Part shown: one piece after another, positions 43,612-56,800 of the stretch
Layout of the letters: each line of letters opens with the position of its first letter
Position numbering within the stretch: position 1 is the first letter of the stretch
NCBI GenBank assembly: GCA_003117195.1
Contig: BDSI01000018.1
Span: 1,025,338-1,089,337 of the forward strand
Length of the DNA: 64,000 bases
DNA from: Eudorina sp. 2006-703-Eu-15
Lineage: Eukaryota > Chlorophyta > Chlorophyceae > Chlamydomonadales > Volvocaceae
Direction: 5' to 3'
The notes under the pieces: model-generated
What the model was told of the DNA's origin: nothing
Databases searched by the model: none
The model's input: the letters and a program-made list of their open reading frames with translations, nothing else
Position numbers and translations under genes: made by a program

Positions 43612-45779
43612 ATGGCGTTCACAATGAAGCTGGGCTCTTTGCGCGCTGCTGGCCCATGCGTGCCGCGCAGCCGACGATGCTTGATTTGCAAGGTAAGTTA
43701 TCAGTGAAGAATCCGAGCATGAGGCGCGCAGATGTGCCGAGTTGTGGGGACCGCTCGGAAAATTGAATTTTCGCCGCGTATGCTTGCGCATGTTGCATTA
43801 CAGGCTGAGCCCGAGTCAGCGCCGAGCACATCCAAGACGCCGGAGTGGTACGTTTATGCCTATGTTTCAGTGCGCCGTTATCAGCACCCGGCGACAGTTG
43901 GTGAATCATCACCACACAAACCCCAAGTCTCGTTTAGACGAGCTTCTGGGAGGTGTCCATGGACATCGGCAAGTCCAACCCGTTTATATAGCCTCTTACC
44001 ACAATTCGCTTGAAAACCAGCGCGCCCGGCAAGACGCCGATCCATCCGGGTCGCGACGCTTCGTGTTCGACGCTGGTCTCCTGCCCGCGAGGGTAGCATT
44101 TACAAGCCATAATTTGTTATACCTATTAAATTTCCAATCGAGTGAACATAGGCTTAGAATGGACACCGCAGACTGTCGCTTGCCGCCGCACCGGCCGGCT
44201 GTCTGCAGGCTGACAGCGAAAGTTCACGTAGGCGTGCGGCTAAAGCACTGAAGTCATTCCTTGCTTGTGCCGAAGGGTGCCCGAGCAGGCTGGTCCTGTG
44301 CTGAAGTTCCTCGAGTCCAATGACGTCAAGCTGGAGGATGTCGAGGCCTACAAGACGTACGTGAAGCCGTACGTCGAGTCCGAGTTTTTCAAGCAGGTGC
44401 GCCCTCGGCGGACGATGCAGGCCTTGAGGTGCTGAAAAAGCCAAACAAGAGGGGTACACGCTCGGGTCGGGGACCAACGGGCACGGTGCATGGTTGGGGG
44501 GATCCAGAGATGCACAGCGGAAGTCAGCTGCGCCTCCCTGCAGTGCCCATGCAGTGCCCATGCTGTGAAGCGCTCGGCTGTGGGCAGCGTTGGGTCGTAG
44601 AACAACCTCCTTGTCTGAAAACCTGTCGCCCTTTCGCTCCCTCTCCCTCGTGACGTGGTGCAGAACATCGGCTGGAAGGAGCTTCCCGAAGTCATCAACG
44701 GCCGCGCGGCGATGATTGGTGGGTCGACCATGCGGGAGTTGGTGCGGTGCGCGATGGGTGCAGAGTCCATGCTGTCCATGAGTCCATGCAGAGTCCATGA
44801 GAGGTTCGATGTTACTTGATGCGCGCGATGGCTGGGTGACCCCCACTGCCAGCGCGCCAGAGCCTGTTGATGATTGCACCCACTGCCGTCGCTCAAGTTT
44901 TTTCCTTCTCGTGCGCTGTACTCGGACCGCACGGGGATGTCAGGGGTTGACAATCACACCTTAGGGGGCACCTGTGCATGCGCCCGCTGCCGCAGGTTTC
45001 GTGGCCGCTGCGGGCGCGGAGATCCTGGGGTCGGGCTCTGTCCTTGCGCAGCTCAGCAAGGCGCCGCAGCCGGTGCTGGTGGTTCTCGCGCTCATCGTCG
45101 CGTCCTCAACGATCCCCATCTACAAGGTACGGGCAGGGTGGGTGCGCTGACGACGAGCCCCGAGCGACCGTCGCTCAGGGCTCGTGCGGTGCAGGCGTGA
45201 CACCACGCGCGATCGCGTGGTCGTTGCAGGAACAGAGTCAGAATGTTGCAGTTCACAGGCACATTTAGTTTGACCCTGGTGGATGTCGGAACTGAGCTCG
45301 CTGGATCCCAGGGATAGCATGTTGGTTTGGCTGACCAGCGTACAGACCGCTGTGTCACGTTTACCCGTCGATTCCTACCGACATGAAAGGGTTCGAAGCG
45401 CCCTTTTACATGCGCTGGGCCGTCTGTGACCTACTTTGTGACCAAGGACGGCGTGCGCCTCGGCCGGACGGTCTCGCTCCTGCGGTCTACTGCCACGACC
45501 TGCCCGGACCGGCCACAGGGGTGCTGTCGCATGCCTGTGTTTCCCACTGCGTCGTTTGACAGCCTGGCCGCTTCGATGACGCATCCCGTGTCCCCCCTAT
45601 TCACGGGTTCGCCTGCGCAGGGGACGCAAGGCGATTTCCTCGCAGCGCTCCGCGACACGTACAGCGTGCCGGAGGGCGTTTTCACGGCAACCAATGAGAA
45701 GATCCACGGCCGCTTGGCAATGCTGGGCCTGACCTCTCTGCTGGTCTTGGAGATGGTGATTGGCCGGGCTCTGCTCTGA
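43612..45779 (+). CDS. ELIP: Early light-inducible protein (ELIP), three-helix LHC-like
   Basis: Exons 43612-43692, 43804-43847, 44276-44396, 44664-44718, 44996-45126 and 45621-45779 join in frame to 196 residues, the usual ELIP size. The N terminus (MAFTMKLGSLRAAGPCVPRS) looks like a plastid transit peptide. Helix 1 is LPEVINGRAAMIGFVAAAGA, helix 2 is PQPVLVVLALIVASSTIPIY and helix 3 is NEKIHGRLAMLGLTSLLVLE. The E..NGR.AM.G motifs of helices 1 and 3 carry chlorophyll-binding Glu and Asn. ELIPs sit in thylakoids and protect against high light. A short extra exon near 45380-45430 is possible but not needed for the frame. Exon 3's acceptor (CCGAAG|GG) is the least certain. Confidence 0.85.
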
Positions 45780-47285
45780 GTAGATCGGTACATTCACGGT
45801 ATCCTCAATTGGGGGCTTGGAGGCGCTGCAGAGCTGGGTGCATGTGTGGATGGCTGCTCGCGGTTCGCAGTAACGAAATGGAGTTCAGTGCCTTGCCAGA
45901 GGGGGAACGGACGCGTGCCGTATCGTCGCAGGGATTACATGTACGTAGTCGGCCGCGTCAGGCATGCGTGTTGGAGGGATCGGGGGTTGTTGTTGACTGA
46001 CGCGACGCTTTCCACGTGAGGTAGAGCGCTTGGTGGTGATGGCAAGGGATTGGTATCAAGATCGAGCAGGTCACAGAAGAACATGAAGGAAGGCCGGTGG
46101 AACATGTGTGACGCGGGCAGAACATGCAGTAACTTTGTGTGAACAGGAATGGAATAGTCTGCCTGGAGGTTAGCCTTGTCCGTCGCCTCACAAGGACCAC
46201 ATTGAACCTGACGAGTCAAGGCAGACGGGCGGGCCACGGCCACGTGTGTGAGACGCAAGCAGTACCGTACACGCAGTCTCTTGAGAGTATACGAACATGC
46301 CAAGCTTGCATTACATTTGCAGGAAAAGTCATGAGCATGCGTGTTAAGGGATACATAGAATGACTGCTCCATCGCAGTCGTGAAGTCTACATGGAGCAAC
46401 TCCTCCCGTCCTATTTAACGTCCTCCACCCAGTTATCTATGGTTTGCCACTACCTAGTACGTACGGCACAAGGCAGTTCAGCGCCAAGGCTCTGACCGCA
46501 AGGGATTCGCCGTGTTCTGTGACCGTGCGTGCCATGAAAACCTGGATTTCGCACCAGACCAAACCCTGGCGCAGCACGCAACGCAGCCGGTCCCATGTTG
46601 CGTGCGTGTCGTCATGAACGGCTCCACCAGCTCGCACAACAGCACTGGCACCCCTCATCGGCTTGTTGCTCGGAACGGATCCGCCCACCATCACCTCACT
46701 ACCCGTAGCCGAAACGAAACGAGAGGTAGGGCTGCTGCGACGTGACACCCTTGTACGTCACCAGCAGGTCGTTGACGGAGCACACGCAGCGTGCCGTGAA
46801 TGTGAACCTGGTCTTGTTAGACAAGGCAGGCGGGCGTGGCGTGGCGTGGACGTCGAGGCCCAGTGCGGCCGCGTGCACGGCCGCGAGGCCCGTGTGAACG
46901 TCATGACCTACCTTCATGAACGTTGAGAAAGCCGCGTGGGACACGACGGACTGCATCGCAAGGTTGAACACTTGCATGTTGCGGCAGTACAAGGCAGATA
47001 CACGGGTACGGAAACACGACATGCATGAGTGCTTCAGGCCAGCATTGGAGCTATCTGGAGCTATCTTTCAGGCCAGCATTGGCGCTACTTTTACACATCA
47101 CTATCACAATGCCCTGCTGATACATTCGTTTTCAGCCGTTACAAGTGGACCCTTAGTTCCGACCGGGCGTTCCAAAGGATCTCGTAGGCGCATCATCAAC
47201 CCCTACCAACGACTGCGCACCCAGTCTCCATCGGTTCCATGCTAGATGCTACTGTACCGGCCAGAACACCTTGCCTCTCCACAAC
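45780..47285. other. Unassigned stretch after ELIP
   Basis: Contains a minus-strand frame (46699-47022) reading VVSHAAFSTFMKVGHDVHTG and RFTFTARCVCSVNDLLVTYK that looks protein-like but that I cannot assign. It may belong with the hAT-like relic to its right. Confidence 0.4.
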
Positions 47286-47680
47286 CTACATCCAAGCTGG
47301 AGCGCTCCCATTGTGCATCGCATCGTAGATGGACCCCACGACCGACGATACCTGAAGCATCTCGAGGACGTCAGTGCAGCCTTGCCGCGCCAACAGCAGT
47401 TCCCTTGCACGTTTGCATGCCGCTGCGTTGTCCGTCACCACCCAGGCTATCAGGTCTGCAAGAAGCAAATCGGCCGAACGTTACAAAACGATCCGAGCAT
47501 TGTGGGCCCAGGTGGGCCCTTGTACGGTACTCAACCGTACTCAACTAGCTCCCATAATTGGTTTTGGTCGCGAGATTCACAACGGTGTGGCAGATGGCAA
47601 CAACTTACCTATGCAGCAGGAAGGTGCGGCGGTCGCTGACCAGCGTGACGGTGACCTGTTGCTATGTGGAACTTCCAGCA
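47286..47680 (-). pseudogene. hAT-like (DUF659-type) transposase relic
   Basis: The minus strand reads TVTLVSDRRTFLLHR, a possible GTAAGT donor, and then, after a CTTGCAG acceptor, DLIAWVVTDNAAACKRAREL and LLARQ. The V-V-T-D-N-A-A...A...L block is the hallmark of DUF659/hAT transposases, where the Asp belongs to the catalytic triad. The following Cys/His motif and dimerisation domain are not visible, and a stop follows at 47286. No terminal repeats are recognised. It is a decayed or intron-split remnant. Confidence 0.5.
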
Positions 47681-48404
47681 GGTTACAGCTCAGCTCTCCT
47701 AATCGACCCTAAACAAGCCAGCGTTGGCTAACTCCTGCACGCTGGTCTAGCTTTTAAATTATTGCCGTGCCAATCTCTGCAGGCCCGTACGGGTGTGATA
47801 CAACGCCTGATGAAGTAGGCTGTGTACCGATCTGGTCGCCGTTTCCTGTTCGCCGCACCCTCGATTCACTGGGACTTAGCCTACGAGATGGACGCTGACG
47901 GATGTGTCGAGCGAAGGTATTCGTCGGTGTGCCCTACATTATGGTAGCCACAAAGAACTAGCCGAACTGTCGCTCGAACAAGGCAATCTGTTTTTTAAGT
48001 CTTATCATGTGTACGATTAGTTTTCAGACTTTCTTATGAACAGAGGGACGTATTGTGGAGAACGCTGATCTCACTCAGATTGATCCTTCCTGCATATTCC
48101 AATTTTCAACATAGCGTAGAACATGATGCGGTGCCTGCGGTAGACGAACCTACTACCAAGAAAGCCAGCTCATGGAAGCCGCCAATTTGCAAATATCTTG
48201 GCACAGAAGCTGACATTGTTCACAATAGTTGCGAGATGCACATGGGATTAGGCACAGGAGGCATTCGCACGGACGTCTTCTTACACGTTGTCCACACCAC
48301 GTCAGAGCATTAACCAGGTATCAACCATTCATATGGCAACGATACCGAAAAACACGAAATCCCAACCCAACCCCAAAATTTTGAAGACTGAGACCGGTCA
48401 TCGC
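47681..48404. other. 3' side of the ferredoxin gene, no other gene seen
   Basis: AT-richer DNA holding the likely ferredoxin 3' untranslated region and poly(A) signal. Confidence 0.5.
48281..48285 (-). promoter_or_regulatory. TGTAA poly(A) signal of the ferredoxin gene
   Basis: TGTAA on the minus strand, about 120 bp after the ferredoxin stop, a common distance for green-algal messages. Confidence 0.55.
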
Positions 48405-48998
<594 letters not shown>

Positions 48999-51900
48999 CT
49001 TTGCAAATTGAGCGTTAAAAGTGACACCGCGTTGAATGCAACTCAAAGCTAGTGTAAAGATTGAATCGAATTCGACCTGTTTATGACCCTCATCCGGTTC
49101 GGATCAGCCTACGACAACCCTCCCTGGTGGGGCGCCGTACCGGCACTTTTCTGCTCAGCCACGAATGCAGTCGGGAAAGGGACAATGATAACTGTGTCCA
49201 TGTTGGCGGCGGTCATTTGCCTGTCCTGCTCGTGTGCCCGTTTCGTCAATTGTGCTTGCTGTCGGGAGCGCAAGCACAACAATAGAAGTTTGTAGAAGAA
49301 TCCTCAAATTCGACATATCTGGTTTGGGAATTAAGGAATAGCTCTGTCTCTTTGTCCTATAGAACTACGTACTGCGTGCCTTCAGAGAGGGAGGCTTTAT
49401 GATAACCATCGTGCCGTTTTTGTTTTCGCATTCTTAGATGTTCGTCCATAATCATGACTATCATATGTTTGTTGTCCAATTATGCACACGGGCATTGTCC
49501 AATGATGCACACTGAAAGGAGTCGGAGGAACTTGAGCAACTCATGTTGCATGTAGCCATGCTATTGTGCCTCCTACCTCTCCGGGCGTACAATAGCTCGC
49601 ATGTGGGTCTTTGAGCTAATTGGAGACGAACGGAGCGACACAATTAGTAGATGCTGTCGCGCACTGCCGGAGTATGCCCCAAGGCGATACTGAAATGTCG
49701 CGCAAGTCAGCTAGTGCACAAAGCCCGTTTCCAAAAATGTGCGAGTGTGCGGGTCCGTTGCGTTGACATCAGTGTGGATTATTACTGATGCCCGGCGACA
49801 TCACAGGCAGCAGCATGAGTCCATGATGTTGGGGGGAATGAACGCATTCTGGCATGTTTTACACCACGAGTAAGGGGACAAAGCGGGGTCACAGGCATCG
49901 GCTGCACGTGTGCTTGCTGGGGGTGCGCACATGTGATTTGCTTGGCCAAGCCGTACCGAGCGCGCAGACCCAGCGGCGAGGTGGCGGGTTCGTTCAAGGT
50001 TTGTACACTATGTGGCCGGGGTTATTGTGGGTGTGACGGGGCCTCTTGAAGGATTCACGCGCAACCTCGCGCCACATGAATGGCGGTCACAGCGCGGTCA
50101 CACACTAATGATGGGCCCGCGGGCAAAGCAACTTGGGCGCAAGTCTGGGCCTGTTCGGCCTCGCCCCATCCTGGCTATCCCGCCGGCAGTCCTGCATGAC
50201 TTCTCTTCCTTGACGCGACCAACGCAGAGCACCTGATTTGGCTTCTGCGGCGCCGGTTCGCTGCTGCTGTCGGCCTGTCAGCCTGATGCTGGAATTCTAC
50301 CCCTGCGGTCCAGTCCCTGACCTTCTTGAGAATCAGGGAAAAGATATGACTTCTCTAAGCGAGGAACGAGCATAGAGATAGGTAGTTTCTTTCGGATGAA
50401 CTTCCGTTGTGAGTGGAAGAAGTCCACGTATATATGCAACTGTACGGAAAGGTACGACAACGGATTTGGCTGCTGGCTCCTTATCTACACGTGACAACGC
50501 GCCCTGGTGAGCTGCCAATAGAATCATGTACTCGCTATATCGCTGCTGGGACGATAGTGGCCTCTGATACCCTCCCACCCGCCCGTCGCAAGGACAGCGC
50601 ATAAGAGCACCTCCCCGCTGGGTCGGTGGTTGGCTGATCGACAGCGGATCAGACGACATCAATGGCTTGCCCGAGCGGTCGGCACTGCCAATGTTGTCAC
50701 TCTAAGTGGAAAGCACTCCCACTCCCTGCCGACCCATAGCTCGGTCAGCACCGCAAGTACAGTCGCCACTCGAGCAAGATGAACTCTGCTACGCCCAACT
50801 GCGCGCGAAATCCTGTGAGGGGGTGGAGGGGTTTGGATGCGACCAGCAGCAGCTCAGTGGAGCCTCTGTCCGGGGGAATTAAAATATGAAGGATGTTACA
50901 GCGGACCCCACGGGTCATCGGTGACAGCCCTCGGCGCCAGCCGAGGCTTCCTCACCATACACTGCCTAACCGAACTAGCGCCACCATGGCGCTCCGGACA
51001 GGCCCACTCTACCAGGGAACCACCCCGTTCCTGAGAACCAGCCATGGCAAGGGATAAAGCCCGCTCAGGGGGAGTTAGCCACCAGCAGCGCTGTGTGCCT
51101 CGGTTCGATGGGTTGTAACGCTGGGGGGAGTAGCCTGCCGACAGACACATGCAGCCGGTGCAGGGTCAGCGTGTGGCGATCTGCGGGGGTATGGATTGGG
51201 GACCGATCTGCGGGGGTATGGATTGGGGACCGATCTGCGGGGGTGGGAGGTGGGAGGGTCGTGGAGCTGCTGAAACGATGTGGGGCCGTTCGTCCGGTGC
51301 TGTCATGACATGAATTGTGCTGAACGAGCGAAGCGCCCCGGGGTCACAGCTACTGGTGCCACTGGCAAGGGAGGAGCAGTGCCACGGCATGGACCCCGGG
51401 CTCCAAACTTGTGTTGGGCGCTGCTGGGACCTCCCGTGGGCAGGCCACCTTGCCCGGCTCGGCTCTGAGGACACGGGCGCGAGGACACGGGCGCGGTGGT
51501 CCCTCGCACCGGCCGTAGATACGCCGGCGCAGGTCGCCGGTGAGGGTGGGCGGCCGGGGGCTCGGGTCAGGACCGCCTCCCGGGGTGAGGCCGCCAGCCG
51601 GCGGAAGCTGGAGGCACGGCCTTCCGTGGATGTTATGATACGTTCTGACGGTGCCGCGATCTGCAGATCTGGACCTTGAAGGATTGCGGCCCCAACAAAG
51701 GCTCTGGTAAACGTGCTACTGGCATGATGTCCAGAGGTTTACGGTTCGGGGCCGAATCTTCTCCATCCTGTTGACCCCTGTTGACCAGGCGGTCTTGTGC
51801 GGTATGTAGGAGAGGCATCCCTGACAATCTTGGCGTTCCAGAGTCCAAAAATGTCTTTGGCTCATAAAGCTGCACGATCTCCCTTGCCGTAACTGTGAGG

Positions 51901-52199
51901 CTCCAGCGCATGCAAGCGCTAGCCGGTCCTGTGTTTACCAACCAGTAAAGCGAAAACATCTCTGGAGAGAATGACTTGTTGCTAGGAGGATATCAGGAAT
52001 TTGGATGTCAAAGCTCAAAGGGATAAGGGAAGTAGAAATAGGTGAGGCGGTTGCGGTTGGCTACAACGGTTTTCGGTTAGCGCTCCCGGCAGGCTACAGC
52101 CTGCTGGATGGCGCACTTGTCTTCAGTCGAAACACATGTCGTAATTCTGCACACGTGACCTTTTTACAATCGGGAACTGGCTTGCTTGAAGGTGCAGTT
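48999..52199. other. Long unassigned stretch
   Basis: I see no convincing exons, RNA genes or element ends. It holds the ferredoxin upstream region on the left and a 27-bp tandem repeat at 51178-51246. A tRNA-like A box at about 50672 was examined and rejected. Confidence 0.45.
51178..51246. repeat. 27-bp tandem repeat
   Basis: About two and a half copies of a unit starting GATCTGCGGGGGTATGGATT. Confidence 0.85.
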
Positions 52200-53705
52200 A
52201 TGCCACCGTTGCCTGCGCAAAGCCTTCGCCATTTCATCTTTAGGTCGCAGGTCTTAAGCTTGTATCGTCAGTTTATCCGTGCAAGCAGAAGCCTTGGAGG
52301 TGTTGAACAGCGCGGTGAGTTGAGACCAACGCGTGGCGGCCTCAGTTGACGGCCGTCGCTTGGCTCACAATGTGCGCTCAGTTCGATGACGTTTGTAAAG
52401 ACACCAATCGTGAAGGAAGGGACGCGTTGTAATGGGTCCACGGTTGCCGATAAAAACGGTCACGCAAACCAGAACCGGACGGATGTAACGAGGAGTCGTA
52501 TTACAGGTCCCATACCGCGCGTCATTGACCACCGAACAACCTTGTTCACAGTGCTCCCTCGACGTCCGTTGATGTGTTCTACATGTTCACCGAATAGAGC
52601 GTGTGCCATGATTCCGTCCCTGTTGAGGCCAACCAAACCTCCCGTGCATGCCAACACATGCCTTCACCCCTCGATGTTGCTCCAACAGGCGAGCTGAACC
52701 GCGAGGTGCGAGCCGCCTTCGAAGCCCAGCGACGCGTGACGGACTTGCAGGTAGGGCGGCCTCGGCACCGATCGGGGCCAGGATGTCGCCTGCGGCGAAG
52801 GAAGCGCAGCTGCCGGTGCCTGCGCCGCGACTGCTTAGAGCCTTGCCATGCCCATGCAACATCGTTGCCTTGGCAGCGTTCCGGCCCTGGGGATACAGAC
52901 GGGCGTAAAGGCCGCGACTTCGAGTTCAGAGCGGTGTCCTGTTGGTCTCCGTTCCGGGGTCGCATCCCACCAGCATCATGCCCAGCCCTATTACTCACTT
53001 CGCCACACGGCCCACCTACCTGCCCTGCCCTGCCCTGCCCTGCCCTGCCCTGCCCTGCCCTGCCCTGCCCTGCCCTGCCCGGCCTCAGGCCATCAAGTTC
53101 CACCTGAGTGAGGGCCGGAAGCGGCTGGAGCAGCTGCAGGTGGGCATCCGGGGCCGTGGAGGTGGGGTTCAGCCAGGGAGGGGAGGGGACACCTTGAGTA
53201 TGTGCAGGTTCTGGGCGTATGGGAGACCGAGCCACACAGGATGCCGCAGGAAGGTGCCGGCGGCCCTTGGCCGCGGTGCGGGTCCCCCTCCTCACCCGTC
53301 CGGAGAATGGGGCCAGTCAGTTATGAGCTTGTGCCGCAGGCGGGCCCCCCCAGAGCGGCCTGAGGCCTCCCTGGAGGGAATGATCGGGTGGTCAGCAGCG
53401 ACCCATGGGACGGCGGAGGGGGCTCGCCCTCACTTGCACGACCCCTCAGGACCCCTCAGGCTTGACTGGGCCGTGCAATAGCCCCGCAGCCGCCAAGGAC
53501 ACATCCCTGGCCATCCGCCACGAATCCTGGACATCCACCACCCGCCACCGCCACGAACACCGAACAGCCAACACCCAGCATGGCTCTGTCCAGCCGTCGT
53601 GGCGTGTGCCTAGCTAGCTATCGAGCTAGCCACGGCTGAATGGACCTCCCAACGGACTTCTCTCATCTCACCCGCCCCCAGGACATGCTGGGACTGCAGC
53701 GCTGA
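52200..53705 (+). CDS. LYR-motif protein, LYRM2-like
   Basis: Exons 52200-52299, 52689-52750, 53089-53139 and 53682-53705 give 78 residues. The product has the LYR tripeptide in LRHFIFRSQVLSLYRQFIRA, then REVRAAFEAQRRVTD and FHLSEGRKRLEQLQ, matching the three-helix Complex1_LYR fold and, in order and spacing, LYRM2 (LK.F..R..VL.LYR...R...REEFR..K......I..GN..L..L). LYR proteins bind mitochondrial acyl carrier protein and help assemble respiratory complexes or Fe-S enzymes; LYRM2 is linked to complex I. It ends 125 bp before the TYW fusion gene on the same strand. Intron 2 carries a CCCTG repeat. Confidence 0.8.
53019..53082. repeat. CCCTG pentanucleotide repeat in LYRM2-like intron 2
   Basis: About twelve perfect CCCTG units ending just before the acceptor of exon 3, where they also serve as its pyrimidine tract. 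Confidence 0.95.
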
Positions 53706-53830
53706 GCGGCGCGCGCACCCCCACCCCGTCTGCCTCTGGGAAGGGGAGCAGGGGCAGGGGCAGCAGCAGCAAGGGGGCGTAGAGCCGACCGGAGGCCCTA
53801 GTCGTGAAGGCCGTCGAGTAGCGCCCAGCC

Positions 53831-56800
53831 ATGGTCCTGGACGCCTTCCAGCAGCGCAAGGCGGTGGTACTGGCGGGGCTGCAGGCGGACTGCGGTGCGC
53901 CGGGCTGGCGGTCGGGGGCGTCGTGCCGGGCCGGCGACTGGGCTGGGGACGGGGCCGGGGACCGCCCGGGAGAAGGGGCCCCGAGCCCGGGAGTCAGTCG
54001 GGGGGAAGCCTGAGGGCCTGAGGGGCCCCAGGGGGCCGGCTAGGGCTCCGTGACGTGACGGGGCGTGACGTGACGTGACAGGGGAGTGGCTGTCCCGGGC
54101 TGTGATTATGAGTGCTTGGGTTCGCCGCTGCTCGTACTGCGACTCGCTCCGCTCCGGTCCCTCCTCCCTGGTCAGGCGACAAGTCCCGCAAGGGCAGTGT
54201 GGATGCGCCGGTGGCGGCGCTGGTGGCCCGCATCAACGCCCACCCCGCCGTGTACACCACCAGCAGCTGCTCGGGCCGCATCACGGTGTTCGGGGAGCCC
54301 ACGGACAGCGGCCGGGCGGCGGGCAAGAAGGGCGGCGAGTGGGTGTACGCCAGCCACGAGCCGGCGGATCCGCAGGTGGGGGGCTGGGCGCGGAGGAGGG
54401 GGAGGAGGCGGAGGAGGGGGACTTCACCGGGGGCTGATCAGCGAATGGTTGGGTGAAGACAAGCTGCACTGACTGCCAGAGCTTAGCTGTGGGAGATCGG
54501 CTGGCGACGCCGGCACGCAAGCCCTGTGGCCTGTGCCTCCTTGGTGCACACCGCCATCCCGCAGAGAGCGCCATGTCCGGCCCCTCCGGCCTCCCGGCTC
54601 AGCTGCCCCGCTCTCACCCCTGGTGTGCGTGTGTTGATAATTGAGGTCCAAGTCGCTGTGTGTGTGTCTCCCCTGTCTTGTCCCGCCAGGCGGTGGTGGC
54701 CGCGGTGCACTCCCGGTGCGTGTCGGGGGACCGGCTGGTGCTCAGGTTCGAGCCCTTCATCCTGGCTCTCGAGGTGGGGGCGGGGGGCCGGGGTACAGGA
54801 CATTGGTGGACAGGAGGGGGCGAGGGGGAGAGGGCCGAGGGAGGGGGCCGGGACCGGGACCGGGGCTGGCTCACCCGGGGGACGTGGGACAACCGACTGG
54901 GTGCCACATACCGGTACCGTGGATGGCGATCCGTTAACTCTCACTGAGGGCTTTCCCCGGGTCCGGTGGAGGGCCTGACCACCGTGACTGACGTCGTGCC
55001 CCCCGCCCCGCAGTATAGATATGTCTACCAATTTCCTATACCCGCTCTGACACACCCTTCGCGGGAGGTCTATGTTCCCGATGTGCATGATCCCGATCGG
55101 GTCTTTGGTGGGGCAGCACGCAGCAGCGCAGCTTCCATACGCCCAGCGAATATCCCTGAACCCTCCTGCCCCCGCAGGCCAATACCCCCGCAATGGGCCA
55201 GCGCGTGCTGGCTGCAGCGCGCGCGGCGGGTTTCCGGGAGAGCGGACTGACCCTTGGGTCGGGCGGCCGGCGGGTCATGGTGGGCGTCCGCTGCTCCCTA
55301 CGCCTCGAGGTGCCCGTCGCGGACGGCGGCGTGACGCTGGTGCCGGATAACTACCTGTCGTACCTGGTGGGCCTTGCGAACGAAAAGTTCCAACAGAATC
55401 TGGATCGCATCCGGAAGTTTGAGTCGGAGCTGCTCCTGGCTCTGGGCGACAGCGTCTCGGCGGCGGGAGCGGCAGCGCCGCCCGCGGCGGCGGCGGCGGA
55501 GCCGTCGCGTCGCGCACCGGCGGTGGCGCCGCCGCGGCGCCGCCGTGATCCTGACGGCGGCGGCGGCATGGTTTCGGAGACGGTGGTGAAGGCCCTGAAG
55601 ATCCGACAGGCCCGGGTCCTGGGCCGACTCCGGGCGCTGGAGCTGCGACTGGGTGCCGCGGCTGCTGGGTCGTCGCCGGCCAGTGGGGTCGGGGCGGAGG
55701 TGGAGGTGGAGGCCGGTGCTGCCCAGGCAGGTGCCGCGGGTGAAGCGACTCCCCTGGATCAGCCAGCCGGGGCTGGGAATGCCGCGGCGAGTGCGGGCGT
55801 GCGGGCGGTGCGTGGGGCAGGCCCGGCGGAGGCGGCGGAGGCGGCCGCTGCGAGGGGCCTGGCTGGCGCCGCCGCAGCGGCGGCAGCTGGGGCGGCGGCA
55901 ACCGCTGCGGCAGCGTCTGCGCAGGCGGCGGTGCCTTCGGAGTCGGCGGCTGAGACCGGGAGCGGAGGGCTGACCTGGCGTCCCTTGGTGCCCGTGTCAC
56001 TGGGCCAGGTGGGCGGGTGGCTGGGTGGGTATAGGAAATTGGTAGACTTATTTATACCGGGCTGCTGGGTGGGTGGCTGGGTGGGTGTATGTCAGTGCCG
56101 AGACCCAAACAGTCCCGCACACCGCGTAGGTGGGGGCTCTCCCGACGCACACGGTCTCCCGGTCTCATCTTGGGTGTCAGAGGCCCACCGGCCAGTCGCC
56201 CCGGGGCCCGTACCTAGATCGCCCATCTGGGCCGAAAGAAGGGAGTCGCGGGAACCGGGGAACCGGGGGGCACGCGGGTGCCAGCCTGAAGCGCCCGGCC
56301 ACATCGGCTTTGGCCGCTGGCCGGAACACGGACTGCCTGACCGTTCCCACAGCTGATACCCTGCACCCTAATCGCACACCCGCGGGTTCGGTCGGGTTTA
56401 GGGTTCCTTTTTCTAAACACACCCACGCGCAGCCCTAGAGGCCGCTCCGGCTGGTTTGCCCCCTAGCTGTGTTGATGGGGTGTAAGGGCGCCTTGTTGCC
56501 GTATATGTGCCGCTGGGTTTTGCGCAGCCCGGCGTGGACGATGCCGTACCGAGGTGGGGCCACGCCAGTGCCGTACACGACGACCGGATCTACCTGCTGG
56601 GCGGCTACGGCGGCGGCGGCGCGCACGCGCGCCGCGGCGACGTCCTCGTGTACGACACGAAATGCCGTACATGGGAGTTGCTCGAAGTGCAGGGCGCGTC
56701 AGCGCCTTCGCCGCGCATGGGACACGCTGCGGCGTGTCTCGGCGGCGGCTATGTCGTACTGATTGGCGGCCGTACCAGTCCTGTTGACGCGCTGCCCGAC

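Noticed and set aside
45375..45430. Extra ELIP exon (GFEAPFYMRW-like)
   Set aside because: Not needed for an in-frame join between 45126 and 45621, and its donor is weak; kept only as a possibility.
50665..50760. Possible tRNA (GCCCGAGCGGTC resembles an A box)
   Set aside because: No B box at a proper distance and no cloverleaf could be drawn.
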